From: Metabacillus sp. KUDC1714
GTDB taxonomy: Bacteria; Bacillota; Bacilli; Bacillales; Bacillaceae
Reading direction: 5' to 3'
Assembly (NCBI RefSeq): GCF_014217835.1
Contig: NZ_CP055263.1
Location: 4,901,501 to 4,965,500 of the forward strand
Length of the DNA stretch: 64,000 nucleotides
Shown here: in pieces, positions 1 through 8,355 of the stretch
Layout of the letters: each line of letters opens with the position of its first letter
Numbering within the stretch: the first letter of the stretch is position 1
Notes under the pieces: generated by a model
Database searches by the model: none
Told to the model about the DNA's origin: nothing
The model's input: the letters and a program-made list of their open reading frames with translations, nothing else
Position numbers and translations under genes: made by a program

Positions 1-130
1 GACTAGCTTTATATAATTGATCAATTTCTTCGTTTGAAAATGGCTCTTGAAACAGCTTCCTTACCGTTTTATGAAAAGATTGTGCTTGATCATATAGTGT
101 ATCATCGACGTCAAAAATTATCGTATCCAT
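1..130 (-). CDS. HAD-superfamily hydrolase, N-terminal part (cut by window start)
   Basis: The reading frame runs off the left edge, so only about 43 residues are visible. They begin MDTIIFDVDDTLYDQ, the HAD motif I (DxDxT) with the nucleophile and acid/base aspartates. HAD enzymes are Mg-dependent phosphatases or related hydrolases, and the substrate cannot be told from this stub. A GAGGAGGG ribosome binding site lies at 139-146. It is 9 nt from the ATG at 130 but only 3 nt from another in-frame ATG at 136, so I chose 130. Confidence 0.8.
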   Translation of the reverse strand, partial: MDTIIFDVDDTLYDQAQSFHKTVRKLFQEPFSNEEIDQLYKAS

Positions 131-136
131 TCGCAT

Positions 137-579
137 AGCCCTCCTCATATTATTATGATACCACTTATTTATGCTTGACTCAGTAGCAAATCGCATACAC
201 TGACCCTATTTCTCTCCAACGCTAAAGGGTGGGATACTTTTTGTCTTTAAAAGACATTATGGACAATACTAAATTTGCAACACTATTAAAATCATTAAAC
301 CTTGAAAGGAAAAAAGCCAATCACTCCACAGGAACATGACAGTTTCCCGTCATTCAGCGTTCCATCTATTAAGTAGAAGCCAGTTATGCCATTTATCACA
401 ATAAAAGTAAGAGATAAAAACAATCGAACAGAAACATACTCTTATCCAAAAAAATGACAGGGGTTGTTTCTGAAGTATTTAATGTACTAAGAAAAAGAGC
501 TGCTTAAACAGCTCTTCTCCATCAAATCGTACACGATATAAATTCTTAACGCCATAACTGCCATACCTGTAATCACAGA
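137..579. other. Non-coding or fully decayed stretch
   Basis: I find no supportable gene here. The only recognisable structure is a minus-strand terminator-like hairpin at 491-516. A short minus-strand frame just upstream of it (about 495-580) is hydrophobic and may be the tail of a lost membrane-protein gene. Confidence 0.4.
491..516 (-). terminator. Rho-independent terminator-like hairpin, minus strand
   Basis: AAGAGCTG (495-502) pairs with CAGCTCTT (509-516) around a 6-nt loop. On the minus strand the stem is followed by a run of five T. No intact gene ends here, so it probably survives from a deleted gene. Confidence 0.5.
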
Positions 580-753
580 ATGTTAGATATGGCAATTAAA
601 CACCTAAAAGAAGAAGACAACCCTATTCTTCATTCAGATCAGGGTTGGCATTACAAAATGACATAATATCAAAGTACACTACAAAAAGAAGAAGGAATTA
701 CACAATTAAATGGCATGAGTCCAGTTGAATATCGAACTCATGCCCAGTATTAG
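580..753 (+). pseudogene. IS3-family (IS150-like) transposase OrfB remnant
   Basis: The frame encodes a fragment with LHSDQGWHYKM, the signature around the second catalytic Asp of IS3-family DDE transposases. It then meets an in-frame TAA at 664. The frame continues as YQSTLQKEEGIT and jumps to MSPVEYRTHAQY, the usual C-terminus of these proteins, ending with TAG at 751-753. The segment with the catalytic Glu has been deleted. This is a dead internal-deletion remnant, and I see no inverted repeats. Confidence 0.75.
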
Positions 754-808
754 CCTTAATATAAATGTCTAATTTTTTTGGGGCAGATCAAACCTATCCC
801 TCGTCCCT

Positions 809-1825
809 TTACTCTCTGCCTTTAGTGCGCTGATTTATTGCATCGATATCATAAGGATAGCTAACAAACAATTCACTCGCTTTATTTAAACGTTCTAGTT
901 GATCATTTGTTAAAGACCATCCAGCAGAACCTAAGTTAGCTTCAAGCTGTTCCATTGTACGTGCACCGATAATTGGGGCCGTAACCCCTCGACTGTTTAG
1001 AAGCCAGTTGATTGCTGCCTGAGCCGGAGTCTTACCCGCTTCTTCTGCAACACTATATAACGTATCTAACAAATTCCATGTAAAATCGTTATTATACTTA
1101 TCCCATGTCTCACTATAACCTTTTTCTTCAGCAACAGATATACGAGAATTTTCTGGAGGCTTAACCATGTCACGTGTAAACTTCCCGCTTAACCAACCTC
1201 CGCGAAGCGGACTCCATGGGATGACCCCCAATCCTTCATTTTCACAAACATCAATTAATTCGTATTCGGTAGCCCGACATAGCAAATTGTATTGAGGTTG
1301 TAGGCAAACAAACTGTTCCCAACCTTTTTGTTTACTTAAATCTATTGCTTTTTGAAGTTGCCAGCCTTTAAAGTTACTTGCTCCAATGTAACGTACAAGG
1401 CCTTCACGAACAAGATCATTTAACGTGCTTAACGTTTCTTCTAAAGGGGTTCGAGGATCCCATGCGTGAACCTGATAAAGATCGATATAATCGGTTCCAA
1501 GGCGTCGTAGGCTTTCTTTAACACCGGAGATAATATGTTTTCTGCTCAGACCAACATCATTCGGTCCTTCACCCATAGGGAAACGAACCTTTGTTGCAAC
1601 AACATAGTCATCACGATTTTGGTCCTTTAACCACTTACCGACGATTTCTTCAGAAACACCACGAGTATAGACATCGGCAGTATCAATAAAGTTTCCGCCT
1701 TCTTCAACATAACGGTCTAAAATGCTGAAACTATCTTTTTCACTCGTTTCACGACCTAATGTCATCGTTCCAAGACAAAGCTCACTTACTTGTAAACCCG
1801 TTTTCCCTAGATAACGATATTCCAT
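809..1825 (-). CDS. Aldo/keto reductase family oxidoreductase
   Basis: A 338-residue, full-length member of the aldo/keto reductase superfamily, cytosolic NADPH-dependent carbonyl reductases with a TIM-barrel fold. The catalytic tetrad is visible as D48 and Y53 (FIDTADVY), K79 (VATKV) and H120 (LYQVH). The C-terminal cofactor-binding part is present ([15 protein letters not shown]). The physiological aldehyde or ketone is unknown. It lies 95 nt downstream of a second AKR on the same strand, and the two share the distinctive segment FPMG(E/D)GPND. They are therefore likely paralogues and may be co-transcribed. The start has a GGAGTGATGAATCA-type upstream sequence. Confidence 0.88.
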   Translation of the reverse strand: MEYRYLGKTGLQVSELCLGTMTLGRETSEKDSFSILDRYVEEGGNFIDTADVYTRGVSEEIVGKWLKDQNRDDYVVATKVRFPMGEGPNDVGLSRKHIISGVKESLRRLGTDYIDLYQVHAWDPRTPLEETLSTLNDLVREGLVRYIGASNFKGWQLQKAIDLSKQKGWEQFVCLQPQYNLLCRATEYELIDVCENEGLGVIPWSPLRGGWLSGKFTRDMVKPPENSRISVAEEKGYSETWDKYNNDFTWNLLDTLYSVAEEAGKTPAQAAINWLLNSRGVTAPIIGARTMEQLEANLGSAGWSLTNDQLERLNKASELFVSYPYDIDAINQRTKGRE

Positions 1826-1920
1826 TGATTCATCACTCCTATTATAATAGTTAATGTAAAACCTAATTTTATTTCAAAAAGATGGCACAAACTGGAATGA
1901 ATGCCAGTTCGTTCACCCTT

Positions 1921-2895
1921 TTACCAAATAGGTACAAATCCATCAATTTCTTTTAAAATAGATTCAATTTCAGTTAATACATCATTAGAAAGCTCAACTT
2001 CAGAGGCTTTCACATTTTCAGTTACCTGTTCCGGGCGGCTTGCTCCGACAATTGCCGAGCTAACACCAGGCTGTCTTAAGATCCAGGCAACGGCTAATTG
2101 GGATAATTTAATTCCTAAATCATTTGCAATTCCTTCCAAGCGGGCAACTCGTTCTAAAACATCATCATTTAAGTAGCTTTTAATCCAACGATTGATGTTG
2201 TCATTGGCTGCACGAGTGTTGGAAGGGATCACTTGACTTGGTTTATATTTACCTGTAAGAATTCCTTGGGCTAAAGGTGAAAAGACAACTTGTCCAATCC
2301 CTTCTTTTTCAGAAACCGGTAAAACTTCTTTTTCGATATAGCGTACAAGCATGTTATAGATTGGTTGATTTGAAACGAGTGGTCGTAGATTTTTTTCTTT
2401 TGTTATATGTACAGCATCCGTAATCTGTGCTGCTGTCCATTCACTAACACCGTAATATAAGATTTTTCCTTGCTGAACTAAATCATCCAATGCACGTAAT
2501 GTTTCTTCTGTTGGTGTTTCTTCATCAAATCGATGACATTGATAAAGATCAAGATAATCAACACCTAATCGTTTTAAGCTTGCATTGCATTGCTCCATGA
2601 TGTGCTTTCGTGAAAGGCCTCGATCATTCGGACCATCTCCCATAGGAAAAAACACTTTTGTTGCAAGCACATAACTTTCTCTAGAATAAGATTTAAGGGC
2701 TTCACCAACCACTTTTTCAGCTTCGCCTCGATTGTATGCGTTTGCGGTATCAAAAAAATTAATACCAAGCTCATAAGCCTGATGAATACAATCAATAGCG
2801 TTTTGGTTCCCTATCGTTTCTCCATATGTTAGCCAGCTACCAAGTCCAATTTCACTAACTTTTAACCCACTATTACCTAAACGACGATATTTCAT
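1921..2895 (-). CDS. Aldo/keto reductase, Kv-beta-like subgroup
   Basis: A 324-residue aldo/keto reductase whose sequence style (WLTYGETIG, FFDTANAYNRGEAE, YYGVSEW) resembles the voltage-gated-channel beta subunit/YghZ branch. The tetrad residues are D49, Y54, K80 and H121. The C-terminus carries the NADP-binding stretch SSAIVGASRPEQVTENV. It is a soluble reductase of unknown natural substrate. It stands upstream of the paralogous AKR at 809-1825, with 95 nt between the genes, and downstream of the beta-hydroxyacid dehydrogenase at 3066-3956. All three are on the minus strand, suggesting a small carbonyl-reduction cluster. An AGGAGTG ribosome binding site precedes the ATG. Confidence 0.88.
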   Translation of the reverse strand: MKYRRLGNSGLKVSEIGLGSWLTYGETIGNQNAIDCIHQAYELGINFFDTANAYNRGEAEKVVGEALKSYSRESYVLATKVFFPMGDGPNDRGLSRKHIMEQCNASLKRLGVDYLDLYQCHRFDEETPTEETLRALDDLVQQGKILYYGVSEWTAAQITDAVHITKEKNLRPLVSNQPIYNMLVRYIEKEVLPVSEKEGIGQVVFSPLAQGILTGKYKPSQVIPSNTRAANDNINRWIKSYLNDDVLERVARLEGIANDLGIKLSQLAVAWILRQPGVSSAIVGASRPEQVTENVKASEVELSNDVLTEIESILKEIDGFVPIW

Positions 2896-3065
2896 TTTGA
2901 AACACTCCTGTCATGAATTTTGTTTATTTTGCAAATATTGATCCTAGAGAAAAAAATGAATTACTAAAAAATGATTATATTTCTTGAGATAAGACTGAGA
3001 ACAACAGATAATTACCGGTTGTAGAGTTTTTAACGATTAGTAGAGATCATTCCTTTTACAAGGCT

Positions 3066-3956
3066 TTAATTCTTTTTTACTTCGATTCCTGCTAATTCTT
3101 CATACAATTTTATTACTGCACTCATATCTTCGCCCCCATATCCTTTAGCTCTTGCCATTTGAAACATTTCTTTTACTAAGGATAAAACAGGGGTAGGTAG
3201 TTCAAGTTCTTTAGCAACATCAGCTGCTAATCCTAGATCTTTATAAATAAGATCAGTCATAAAATGAGGTGAGAAATCTCTATTTAATACTTTCGGGCCT
3301 TTATTATCCATCATCCCGCTTCTAGCACCACCGCCGCTGACGACTTTTATAAATAGCTCAGGATCAACCCCAGATTTTGCTGCCATTGTTATGGCTTCTG
3401 AAAAGGATAATAGATTAATAGCACCCATCGTATTATTAGCTAGTTTCGTATATGAACCTAATCCATTTTCCCCCATATAGTAAGCTTGTTTCCCCATCAC
3501 ATAAAATAGAGGCTCACATTTTTCATAAATTTCTTTCTTTCCACCAACCATAAAAGTTAAAATACCTTCAATTGCTTGAGGTTCACTACCAGTAACAGGT
3601 GCATCTAACATTTCAATGCCCTCGTTTAAAAGGTTCTCTGCTACTTTTTTACTTGTATTTGGCGATATTGTACTGCTATCGACAACAATTAAGTCGGCAT
3701 GTGCTCCTTTAATAATGCCTTTTTCACCTAAAATAACTTCTTCAACTGCCTGATCCGCAGTTAGCATAGTGAAAACAATTTCGCTTTTTTTAGCAACTTC
3801 TTCAGGTGAAGATGCAATAATTGCTCCTTGTTTTTCAAGGGAGTCGGCTTTATTTCTCGTGCGATTATACGCAATAACTTCATAATCGTTGTTTAATAAA
3901 TGTCCTGCCATTGGAAGGCCCATTGTACCTAATCCGATAAAGCCAATTTTTTTCAT
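3066..3956 (-). CDS. NAD(P)-dependent beta-hydroxyacid dehydrogenase (tartronate-semialdehyde reductase / 3-hydroxyisobutyrate dehydrogenase family)
   Basis: The 296 residues match the usual length of this family. The N-terminal Rossmann motif is GFIGLGTMGLPMA (residues 5-17). The substrate-binding signature is DAPVTGSEPQA (from residue 118), and the proposed catalytic lysine is K171 in KLANN. Family members reduce tartronate semialdehyde, oxidise 3-hydroxyisobutyrate or reduce succinic semialdehyde, and sequence alone does not separate these. A clear AAGGAGGATAATGAAATG context supports the start. Immediately upstream lies a dead AKR fragment (3975-4078), so part of an older operon has been lost. 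Confidence 0.85.
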   Translation of the reverse strand: MKKIGFIGLGTMGLPMAGHLLNNDYEVIAYNRTRNKADSLEKQGAIIASSPEEVAKKSEIVFTMLTADQAVEEVILGEKGIIKGAHADLIVVDSSTISPNTSKKVAENLLNEGIEMLDAPVTGSEPQAIEGILTFMVGGKKEIYEKCEPLFYVMGKQAYYMGENGLGSYTKLANNTMGAINLLSFSEAITMAAKSGVDPELFIKVVSGGGARSGMMDNKGPKVLNRDFSPHFMTDLIYKDLGLAADVAKELELPTPVLSLVKEMFQMARAKGYGGEDMSAVIKLYEELAGIEVKKN

Positions 3957-3974
3957 TTCATTATCCTCCTTACT

Positions 3975-4078
3975 TTATTTTGTGTTAACTGATTCTACTT
4001 GCCAAACACCAAGACCAAGCTTTGGCATATGCACTCCATTATTTAACACTGTGAGATCTGTGTCTGTTGGATACTCAT
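3975..4078 (-). pseudogene. Aldo/keto reductase (AKR5, YvgN/YtbE-like) N-terminal remnant
   Basis: The minus strand reads LTVLNNGVHMPKLGLGVWQV followed by ESVNTK and a stop. This is the typical N-terminus of 2,5-diketogluconate-reductase-like AKRs. The rest of the gene, about 250 residues, is missing. The only upstream ATG (4078) is in another frame, so the start is also damaged. Confidence 0.65.
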
Positions 4079-4103
4079 TATAAATTCCTCAGAGATTTAG
4101 TTT

Positions 4104-4117
4104 TTTAAGCGCTTTCT
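4104..4117. promoter_or_regulatory. cre-like catabolite-responsive box
   Basis: The minus strand reads AGAAAGCGCTTAAA, matching 12 of 14 positions of the Bacillus CcpA consensus TGWAAGCGYTWNCW. It lies upstream of the AKR remnant and the dehydrogenase at 3066-3956, where repression by CcpA would make sense. The match is imperfect and untested. Confidence 0.35.
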
Positions 4118-4788
4118 TTCTTTTCCAAGCGTAATCTTAAGTCGCTGACTCTCTTAACCATCGACCTGAGATTTTCTAGGTTTCAAAGTACCACGGTTAT
4201 GATTTTAAAGCTAAACCGGTTAAACTTTTCATACTGAAAAACCAAATCTTTAGATAGTAGGATTATTAGTGATCCTATCAACTAAAGATTAAGGAAAAAA
4301 CTTTTTATAAAAATATTTATAGAATATTTTCTTTTATTTTACATAGAACAATTAAACATTTAAAGTAGTAAAATGTTTTTAACTACATATAAGAAAAGTA
4401 ACCTACTTTACTTTAGGTAACTATATAAATTCCCTATAAAAGCTCTGACATTTACAACACCAAGCTGTTGTTTTTTTAACTTATTTGTTATTAAAGTTGA
4501 AAACTCTAGGAACAGATTTGGACGATGTCCAATAACTAAGTTGATTGATGAGCATTATTATTATTAATAATTATTCATTTGTAAATCTATCATTTTGTAT
4601 AGTAAGTAAAGTTATTGTAAGTATCTTTAAAAAACTTCAGTACTTTAAATATTTTACCGATTTTACTATAATAAATTTAGAACAATTCATACTATCTATC
4701 ACCACGCATGAACTTTTATTAAATTAACTTAAGCAAGGATACGGAAGAATGATCAATATAAGCTTGCAAGCTAGTATGTTGGAATTAA
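4118..4788. other. AT-rich stretch without recognisable genes
   Basis: No supportable gene is seen. A 60-residue plus-strand frame at 4545-4727 lacks a ribosome binding site and has low-complexity composition. The stretch separates the minus-strand AKR block from an SDR fragment. Confidence 0.5.
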
Positions 4789-4942
4789 AGATCATGCTGT
4801 TTATTGCGCTACAAAAGGCGGAGTAAACCAGTTAACACGTGTGCTAGCGTTAGAAGGGTCTTCTCAAAGTATCAATGTAAACGCTGTAGCTCCAACGTTT
4901 ACTTAAACACCAGGAACTGCTGAACGACTCAACGAATCATGA
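4789..4942 (+). pseudogene. Short-chain dehydrogenase/reductase (SDR) remnant
   Basis: The frame reads VYCATKGGVNQLTRVLALEG, then INVNAVAPTFT, an in-frame TAA, and TPGTAERLNES. This is the YxxxK active-site region (here with Cys following Tyr: YCATK) and the NxVAP segment of classical SDRs. No start, Rossmann motif or C-terminus remains. It sits just upstream of the intact AKR at 5036. Confidence 0.65.
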
Positions 4943-5035
4943 TGTAAAGAGTATGAAAGGTAAGGACTCCCCTATCTCGGTATGTATCCGACGCTAATCA
5001 AAGTACTCTATTACAAAAATAAGGAGAATATAATC

Positions 5036-5953
5036 ATGAGAACAATAAAACTTGGAAACAGCACATTAGAAGTGCCGGTCATTTCAGTCGGCTGCATGCG
5101 TATTAATTCACTAGAAAAAAACAAGGCTGAGCACTTTGTCCAAACAGCGCTGGATTTAGGTGCAAATTTCTTCGACCATGCTGATATATACGGTGCCGGA
5201 GAGTGTGAAGAGATTTTCACTGATGCGATCCACATGAACGATAATATCCGTGAAAAAATCTTCCTGCAATCAAAGTGTGGTATACGACAAGGAATGTTCG
5301 ATTTTTCAAAAGAACATATTTTAGAATCTGTAGACGGAATTCTTAAACGATTGAATACAGATTACCTAGATGTTCTTCTTCTACACCGTCCAGATACATT
5401 AGTAGAGCCTGAAGAAGTAGCAGAGGCTTTTGATACTCTTGAGAGTTCAGGTAAAGTGCGGCATTTCGGTGTTTCCAACCAAAATCCAACACAAATTGAA
5501 CTCCTTAAAAAATCAGTCAAACAAACAATTGTGGCAAACCAGCTCCAATTAAGTATTACGAATGCAAACATGATTTCAAATGGTTTTAATGTGAACATGG
5601 AGAATGATTCTGCTATTAATAGAGATGGTAGCATACTAGATTACTGCAGACTAAACGATATCACGATTCAGCCCTGGTCTCCTTTTCAATATGGATTCTT
5701 TGAAGGAGTATTCCTTGGAAATGACAAGTTTCCGGAATTGAATCAAAAGATTAATGAAGTCGCTGACAAATATGAAGTTAGCAACACTACGATTGCGATC
5801 GCGTGGCTATTGCGCCATCCCGCGAATATGCAACCAGTTATCGGTACGATGAACGAGAGCAGATTAAAAGACTGCTGTAGGGCAAGCGAAGTTCATCTTT
5901 CGCGCGAAGAATGGTATGGAATCTATCGTGCGGCAGGCAATGTTCTGCCATAA
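5036..5953 (+). CDS. Aldo/keto reductase, YdhF-like
   Basis: A 305-residue AKR of the E. coli YdhF type. The catalytic residues are D47 and Y52 (FFDHADIYGAGECEE), K80 (LQSKCGI) and H117 (LLLHRPD). The C-terminal PVIGTMNESRLKDCCRA is the cofactor-binding end. I start at the ATG at 5036 because AAGGAG lies 9 nt upstream and the protein begins MRTIKLG as in relatives. An earlier in-frame ATG at 4982 has no ribosome binding site. It is the third complete AKR in 5 kb, but it faces the other way and belongs to a different subfamily. It probably reduces aldehydes or ketones; the substrate is unknown. Confidence 0.87.
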   Translation: MRTIKLGNSTLEVPVISVGCMRINSLEKNKAEHFVQTALDLGANFFDHADIYGAGECEEIFTDAIHMNDNIREKIFLQSKCGIRQGMFDFSKEHILESVDGILKRLNTDYLDVLLLHRPDTLVEPEEVAEAFDTLESSGKVRHFGVSNQNPTQIELLKKSVKQTIVANQLQLSITNANMISNGFNVNMENDSAINRDGSILDYCRLNDITIQPWSPFQYGFFEGVFLGNDKFPELNQKINEVADKYEVSNTTIAIAWLLRHPANMQPVIGTMNESRLKDCCRASEVHLSREEWYGIYRAAGNVLP

Positions 5954-6014
5954 GCACGATCATACTTTATATCAGATCTTTTATTAAGAAGCCCCAACAC
6001 GGCAACATAATTAT

Positions 6015-6047
6015 AGGGGGACAAGGGGACAGGTTAACTGTACCACC
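6015..6047. repeat. Short REP-like extragenic element
   Basis: A GGGGGACAAGGGGACAG block is followed by TTAACTGTACC, able to fold as ACAG/CTGT with flanking GG/CC. It is similar in style to the GGACGGTTCTTG element near 15.4 kb. No gene function is implied. Confidence 0.35.
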
Positions 6048-6124
6048 ATTTATTGTAAAAAGATGAATTTAACCAGCCAAAATGTATTTTTCAATAAACG
6101 AATAGAATTAACTCGGATTAAAAT

Positions 6125-6150
6125 ATTCCCCACTTATCGAAGTGGGGAAT
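6125..6150. repeat. Perfect 11-bp inverted repeat
   Basis: ATTCCCCACTT (6125-6135) and AAGTGGGGAAT (6140-6150) flank a 4-nt loop. There is no T-run on the plus strand, so it is a weak terminator candidate for the AKR at 5036-5953 or a REP-type hairpin. Confidence 0.6.
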
Positions 6151-6248
6151 TACTTTCGGCTAATAAAAATTTATCGCTGAAGTGAAATTTAAATTATTCG
6201 GGGAAACCATTGAAGTAAAAGAAAGTGACAAAGAGGTAGGAGATCAAT

Positions 6249-6345
6249 TTAATTTTTAGATACGTTTTCTGCTTGAGAGCCACGTTGTCTCCTTTTACAA
6301 CATCAAATTGTACGTGTTGCCCTTCATCCAAGGATTTAAACCATC
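6249..6345 (-). pseudogene. Cold-shock protein (CspA family) C-terminal remnant, frameshifted
   Basis: The minus strand reads FKSLDEGQHVQFDVVK in one frame and RRQRGSQAENVSKN plus a stop in the next. Together they rebuild the C-terminal half of a CspA-type RNA chaperone. The N-terminal RNA-binding motifs are missing and a frameshift separates the two parts, so the copy is dead. Confidence 0.7.
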
Positions 6346-6380
6346 ACCAGTAGTTTTACTATTGTTATGTAAATAAAATT

Positions 6381-6412
6381 AAAAATGGTTTCCAGGTCTG
6401 GAAACCATTTTT
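6381..6412. terminator. Strong bidirectional hairpin terminator
   Basis: AAAAATGGTTTCCAG (6381-6395) pairs perfectly with CTGGAAACCATTTTT (6398-6412), giving A/T tracts on both sides. It lies beside the dead csp fragment and may have been an old terminator. Confidence 0.75.
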
Positions 6413-6878
6413 GTAGTTGACCATATGATGTTACCAATTCGTTTATCCTTTTACGTAAGAAGATAAACAATTACTATTCACTGTCACAGTAGATGTAAAA
6501 ATTTCTTAAAGATGGTGTGAGATTGATTGTTTTTTCTTCTAGAAATAATGACTTAGATAATATATTGTATACCTAAAACAATGAAAGCCCTACCTCTCTT
6601 TCATCCTTACGGCTCCTTGTCCGTGCCAGTGTGAATCAGGATTGCAAAAATCAAGTGACTATTTTATCGAGTTATTTGATGAAACTTCAAATGTTCGTAA
6701 AAAAAATTTAAATAATAAAAATGGATTAGATTGTAGAAATAACAAAAGAGGTTAATGCTCTCTATGGGTGAGTTGAAGAAGTTGAATGTCTTTGAAAAGA
6801 TTTACTTTTAATAATAATCATATTCCCAAAAAATTCAGGATATTTTCGGGAGATGTCATACATTATCTACAATTAACC
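6413..6878. other. Intergenic stretch, no gene recognised
   Basis: AT-rich sequence downstream of the CarD-like gene. I see no reading frame with both coding character and a ribosome binding site. Confidence 0.5.
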
Positions 6879-7340
6879 TTAACAGAAACTTTTTATTTGA
6901 TTTTCAGTGATCCCTTTAATTAATCCCAGTTCACTAATCAAAAATTCATGTGCGTTATCCAACATTTTTTTTTCGCTTGTATTAAGTGCTTTTTCTTTCT
7001 TCATACGCATTAAATCACGTACAACTTCAGCACCTTCTTTTATTTTCCCCGATTTTATTTTGTCCGAATTCACTTTATACCTTTGTTTCCACGGCAGTAA
7101 TCTATCTGTTTCTCCATGCTGAAAAGTGTGTATGATGTGTTTTAATACAATTATGTCAGTGACTGGGCGTATACTTGAACTCAATATTTTAACCGTAGGA
7201 ATCATGACTTGCATATTACTGATTAACATTTTTATGACATAATACTGTTGTTTTTCTCCTGAGATTTCCTTTTCTTCTATGGCTTTAATTATACCTGCTC
7301 CGTGCATTGGATAAACAATGTTATCGCCAATTTGAAACAA
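6879..7340 (-). CDS. CarD/CdnL-like RNA-polymerase-binding regulator
   Basis: A 153-residue protein beginning (M)FQIGDNIVYPMHGAGII, the opening of the CarD/CdnL/TRCF RNA-polymerase-interaction domain. A basic helical C-terminal half follows (GAEVVRDLMRMKKEKALN). CarD proteins bind the RNA polymerase beta subunit and modulate open-complex stability. The start is a choice. GGAGGTGG lies 5-7 nt before a TTG at 7340, which gives the family-typical N-terminus. Longer frames starting at 7391 or at the ATG inside the ribosome binding site are unlikely. The gene is monocistronic, with no obvious partner nearby. Confidence 0.85.
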   Translation of the reverse strand: MFQIGDNIVYPMHGAGIIKAIEEKEISGEKQQYYVIKMLISNMQVMIPTVKILSSSIRPVTDIIVLKHIIHTFQHGETDRLLPWKQRYKVNSDKIKSGKIKEGAEVVRDLMRMKKEKALNTSEKKMLDNAHEFLISELGLIKGITENQIKSFC

Positions 7341-7541
7341 ATAATCCACCTCCATATATGGTAACCTTCTTAAGTTTATCATATATGTCATTTTTTATCA
7401 AATTTTTAATAATATCATAATTTTATTTCCATCGTCAACTACTTTTTCTTTAAAAATCAAAAAAAGCAAAAACAATAGGAATCGTGTCGGATTGCCGATA
7501 AGTGGAAGGTTAATTTCCCCGCGTATATTCTGAAACCTCTA

Positions 7542-7754
7542 CTAATTAATGTAGATCAGTTTTCCCTTGAAAACGACTAAATCGATCTCGTGTTTTTTCA
7601 ATCTTGTGTGATACTCTAAAATTTCAATTCTTTTTTCAGTTCGAGGTGCAATAGGTCGTAAGTCTTTTAACCCCCAATAATTAACCACTACATCAAGCAC
7701 TTGATCAAAATATTGCAGTGGCCCATATTTAGTACATAAATTAAACGATTTCAT
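7542..7754 (-). CDS. Short hypothetical frame, possibly a gene fragment
   Basis: A 70-residue frame (MKSFNLCTKYGPLQYF... ending KGKLIYIN) of believable amino-acid composition. It has no good ribosome binding site and lies in a zone full of gene remnants. I do not recognise the family. It may be the tail of a larger deleted gene. Confidence 0.25.
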   Translation of the reverse strand: MKSFNLCTKYGPLQYFDQVLDVVVNYWGLKDLRPIAPRTEKRIEILEYHTRLKKHEIDLVVFKGKLIYIN

Positions 7755-7809
7755 TAATGGAAAAAGGAATATTTACCTTAGAAAGAAGTTTCCTATCATA
7801 CAAAAATTG

Positions 7810-7920
7810 CTCTTCCATACTTTTGTTTCTACAAATTTTTGTCTGTATACGTCCCTTTCTTTTGCTGAACGTGAACTATGGTACATAACACCATCACATT
7901 CAATCCCTAGAATATACCTG
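7810..7920 (-). pseudogene. Remnant of the Vsr-like nuclease end of a large helicase
   Basis: The minus strand reads RYILGIECDGVMYHSS, then AKERDVYRQKFVETK. This is nearly identical to the C-terminal nuclease domain of the helicase at 15577-19341 (LGIECDGAMYHSSPSAKERDVYRQRF). At the DNA level about 100 nt align with few differences. Everything else of that second copy is gone. It shows that a paralogue of the helicase once stood here, or that this end was duplicated. Confidence 0.75.
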
Positions 7921-7927
7921 GCACACT

Positions 7928-7962
7928 AAAAAACGTTCCTTACTATGTGTGTAAGAAACGTT
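7928..7962 (-). terminator. Hairpin terminator, repeated motif copy 1
   Basis: AACGTTCCTTAC (7932-7943) pairs with GTAAGAAACGTT (7951-7962), with one mismatch and a T-run on the minus strand. The same arms occur at 28534-28563 behind the TOMM operon. Confidence 0.6.
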
Positions 7963-8194
7963 GATAAAATAATTTTTTATTCTTACTCAGAAACCGGTGG
8001 TCAAGGTCGTACCGACACTCCTCGAAGGAACATGTTTAGACTTGTTCATTAATCATTTGGAATTAAAAAATAATGATGAAAAAGTATGCATTCCTTTGGA
8101 AACAGTGAGAGTAGTACTATGAAACTTTTTATCACTCATAAGTATCGCTTTTCTCCCTACTATTTTTATGATTATTACTTTGTTGTGAAAAATT
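7963..8194. other. Intergenic sequence
   Basis: No gene is supported. A frame containing TGGQGRTDTPRRNMFR (about 7990-8050, plus strand) looks like a gene scrap that I cannot assign. Confidence 0.35.
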
Positions 8195-8229
8195 AAATAA
8201 AAAGATCTCTACATACTCGAAGAGATCTT
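8195..8229 (-). terminator. Terminator of the ribose-type operon
   Basis: AAGATCTCT (8202-8210) and AGAGATCTT (8221-8229) form a perfect 9-bp stem with a 10-nt loop. On the minus strand it is followed by TTTTTATTTAATTTTT. It lies about 130 nt after the stop of the ADP-ribosylglycohydrolase-like gene, the last gene of the operon. Confidence 0.7.
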
Positions 8230-8355
8230 AATAAATTAGGTTTATTGTTAATACCGGATTAGCCAATCGTATCCTAAGTATTCTGACATGTTAGTGAAAA
8301 CGTGCAAATTACTAAGAACACTGACTGCACTTGAATTTTATTGAAATTCTCTTAG

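Noticed and set aside
6175..6259. Plus-strand scrap AEVKFKLFGETIEVKES ending in VGDQFNF
   Set aside because: It is faintly like the start of thiol peroxidase (VKVGDxAPxF) but too short and diverged, and it has an early stop; not listed as a gene remnant.
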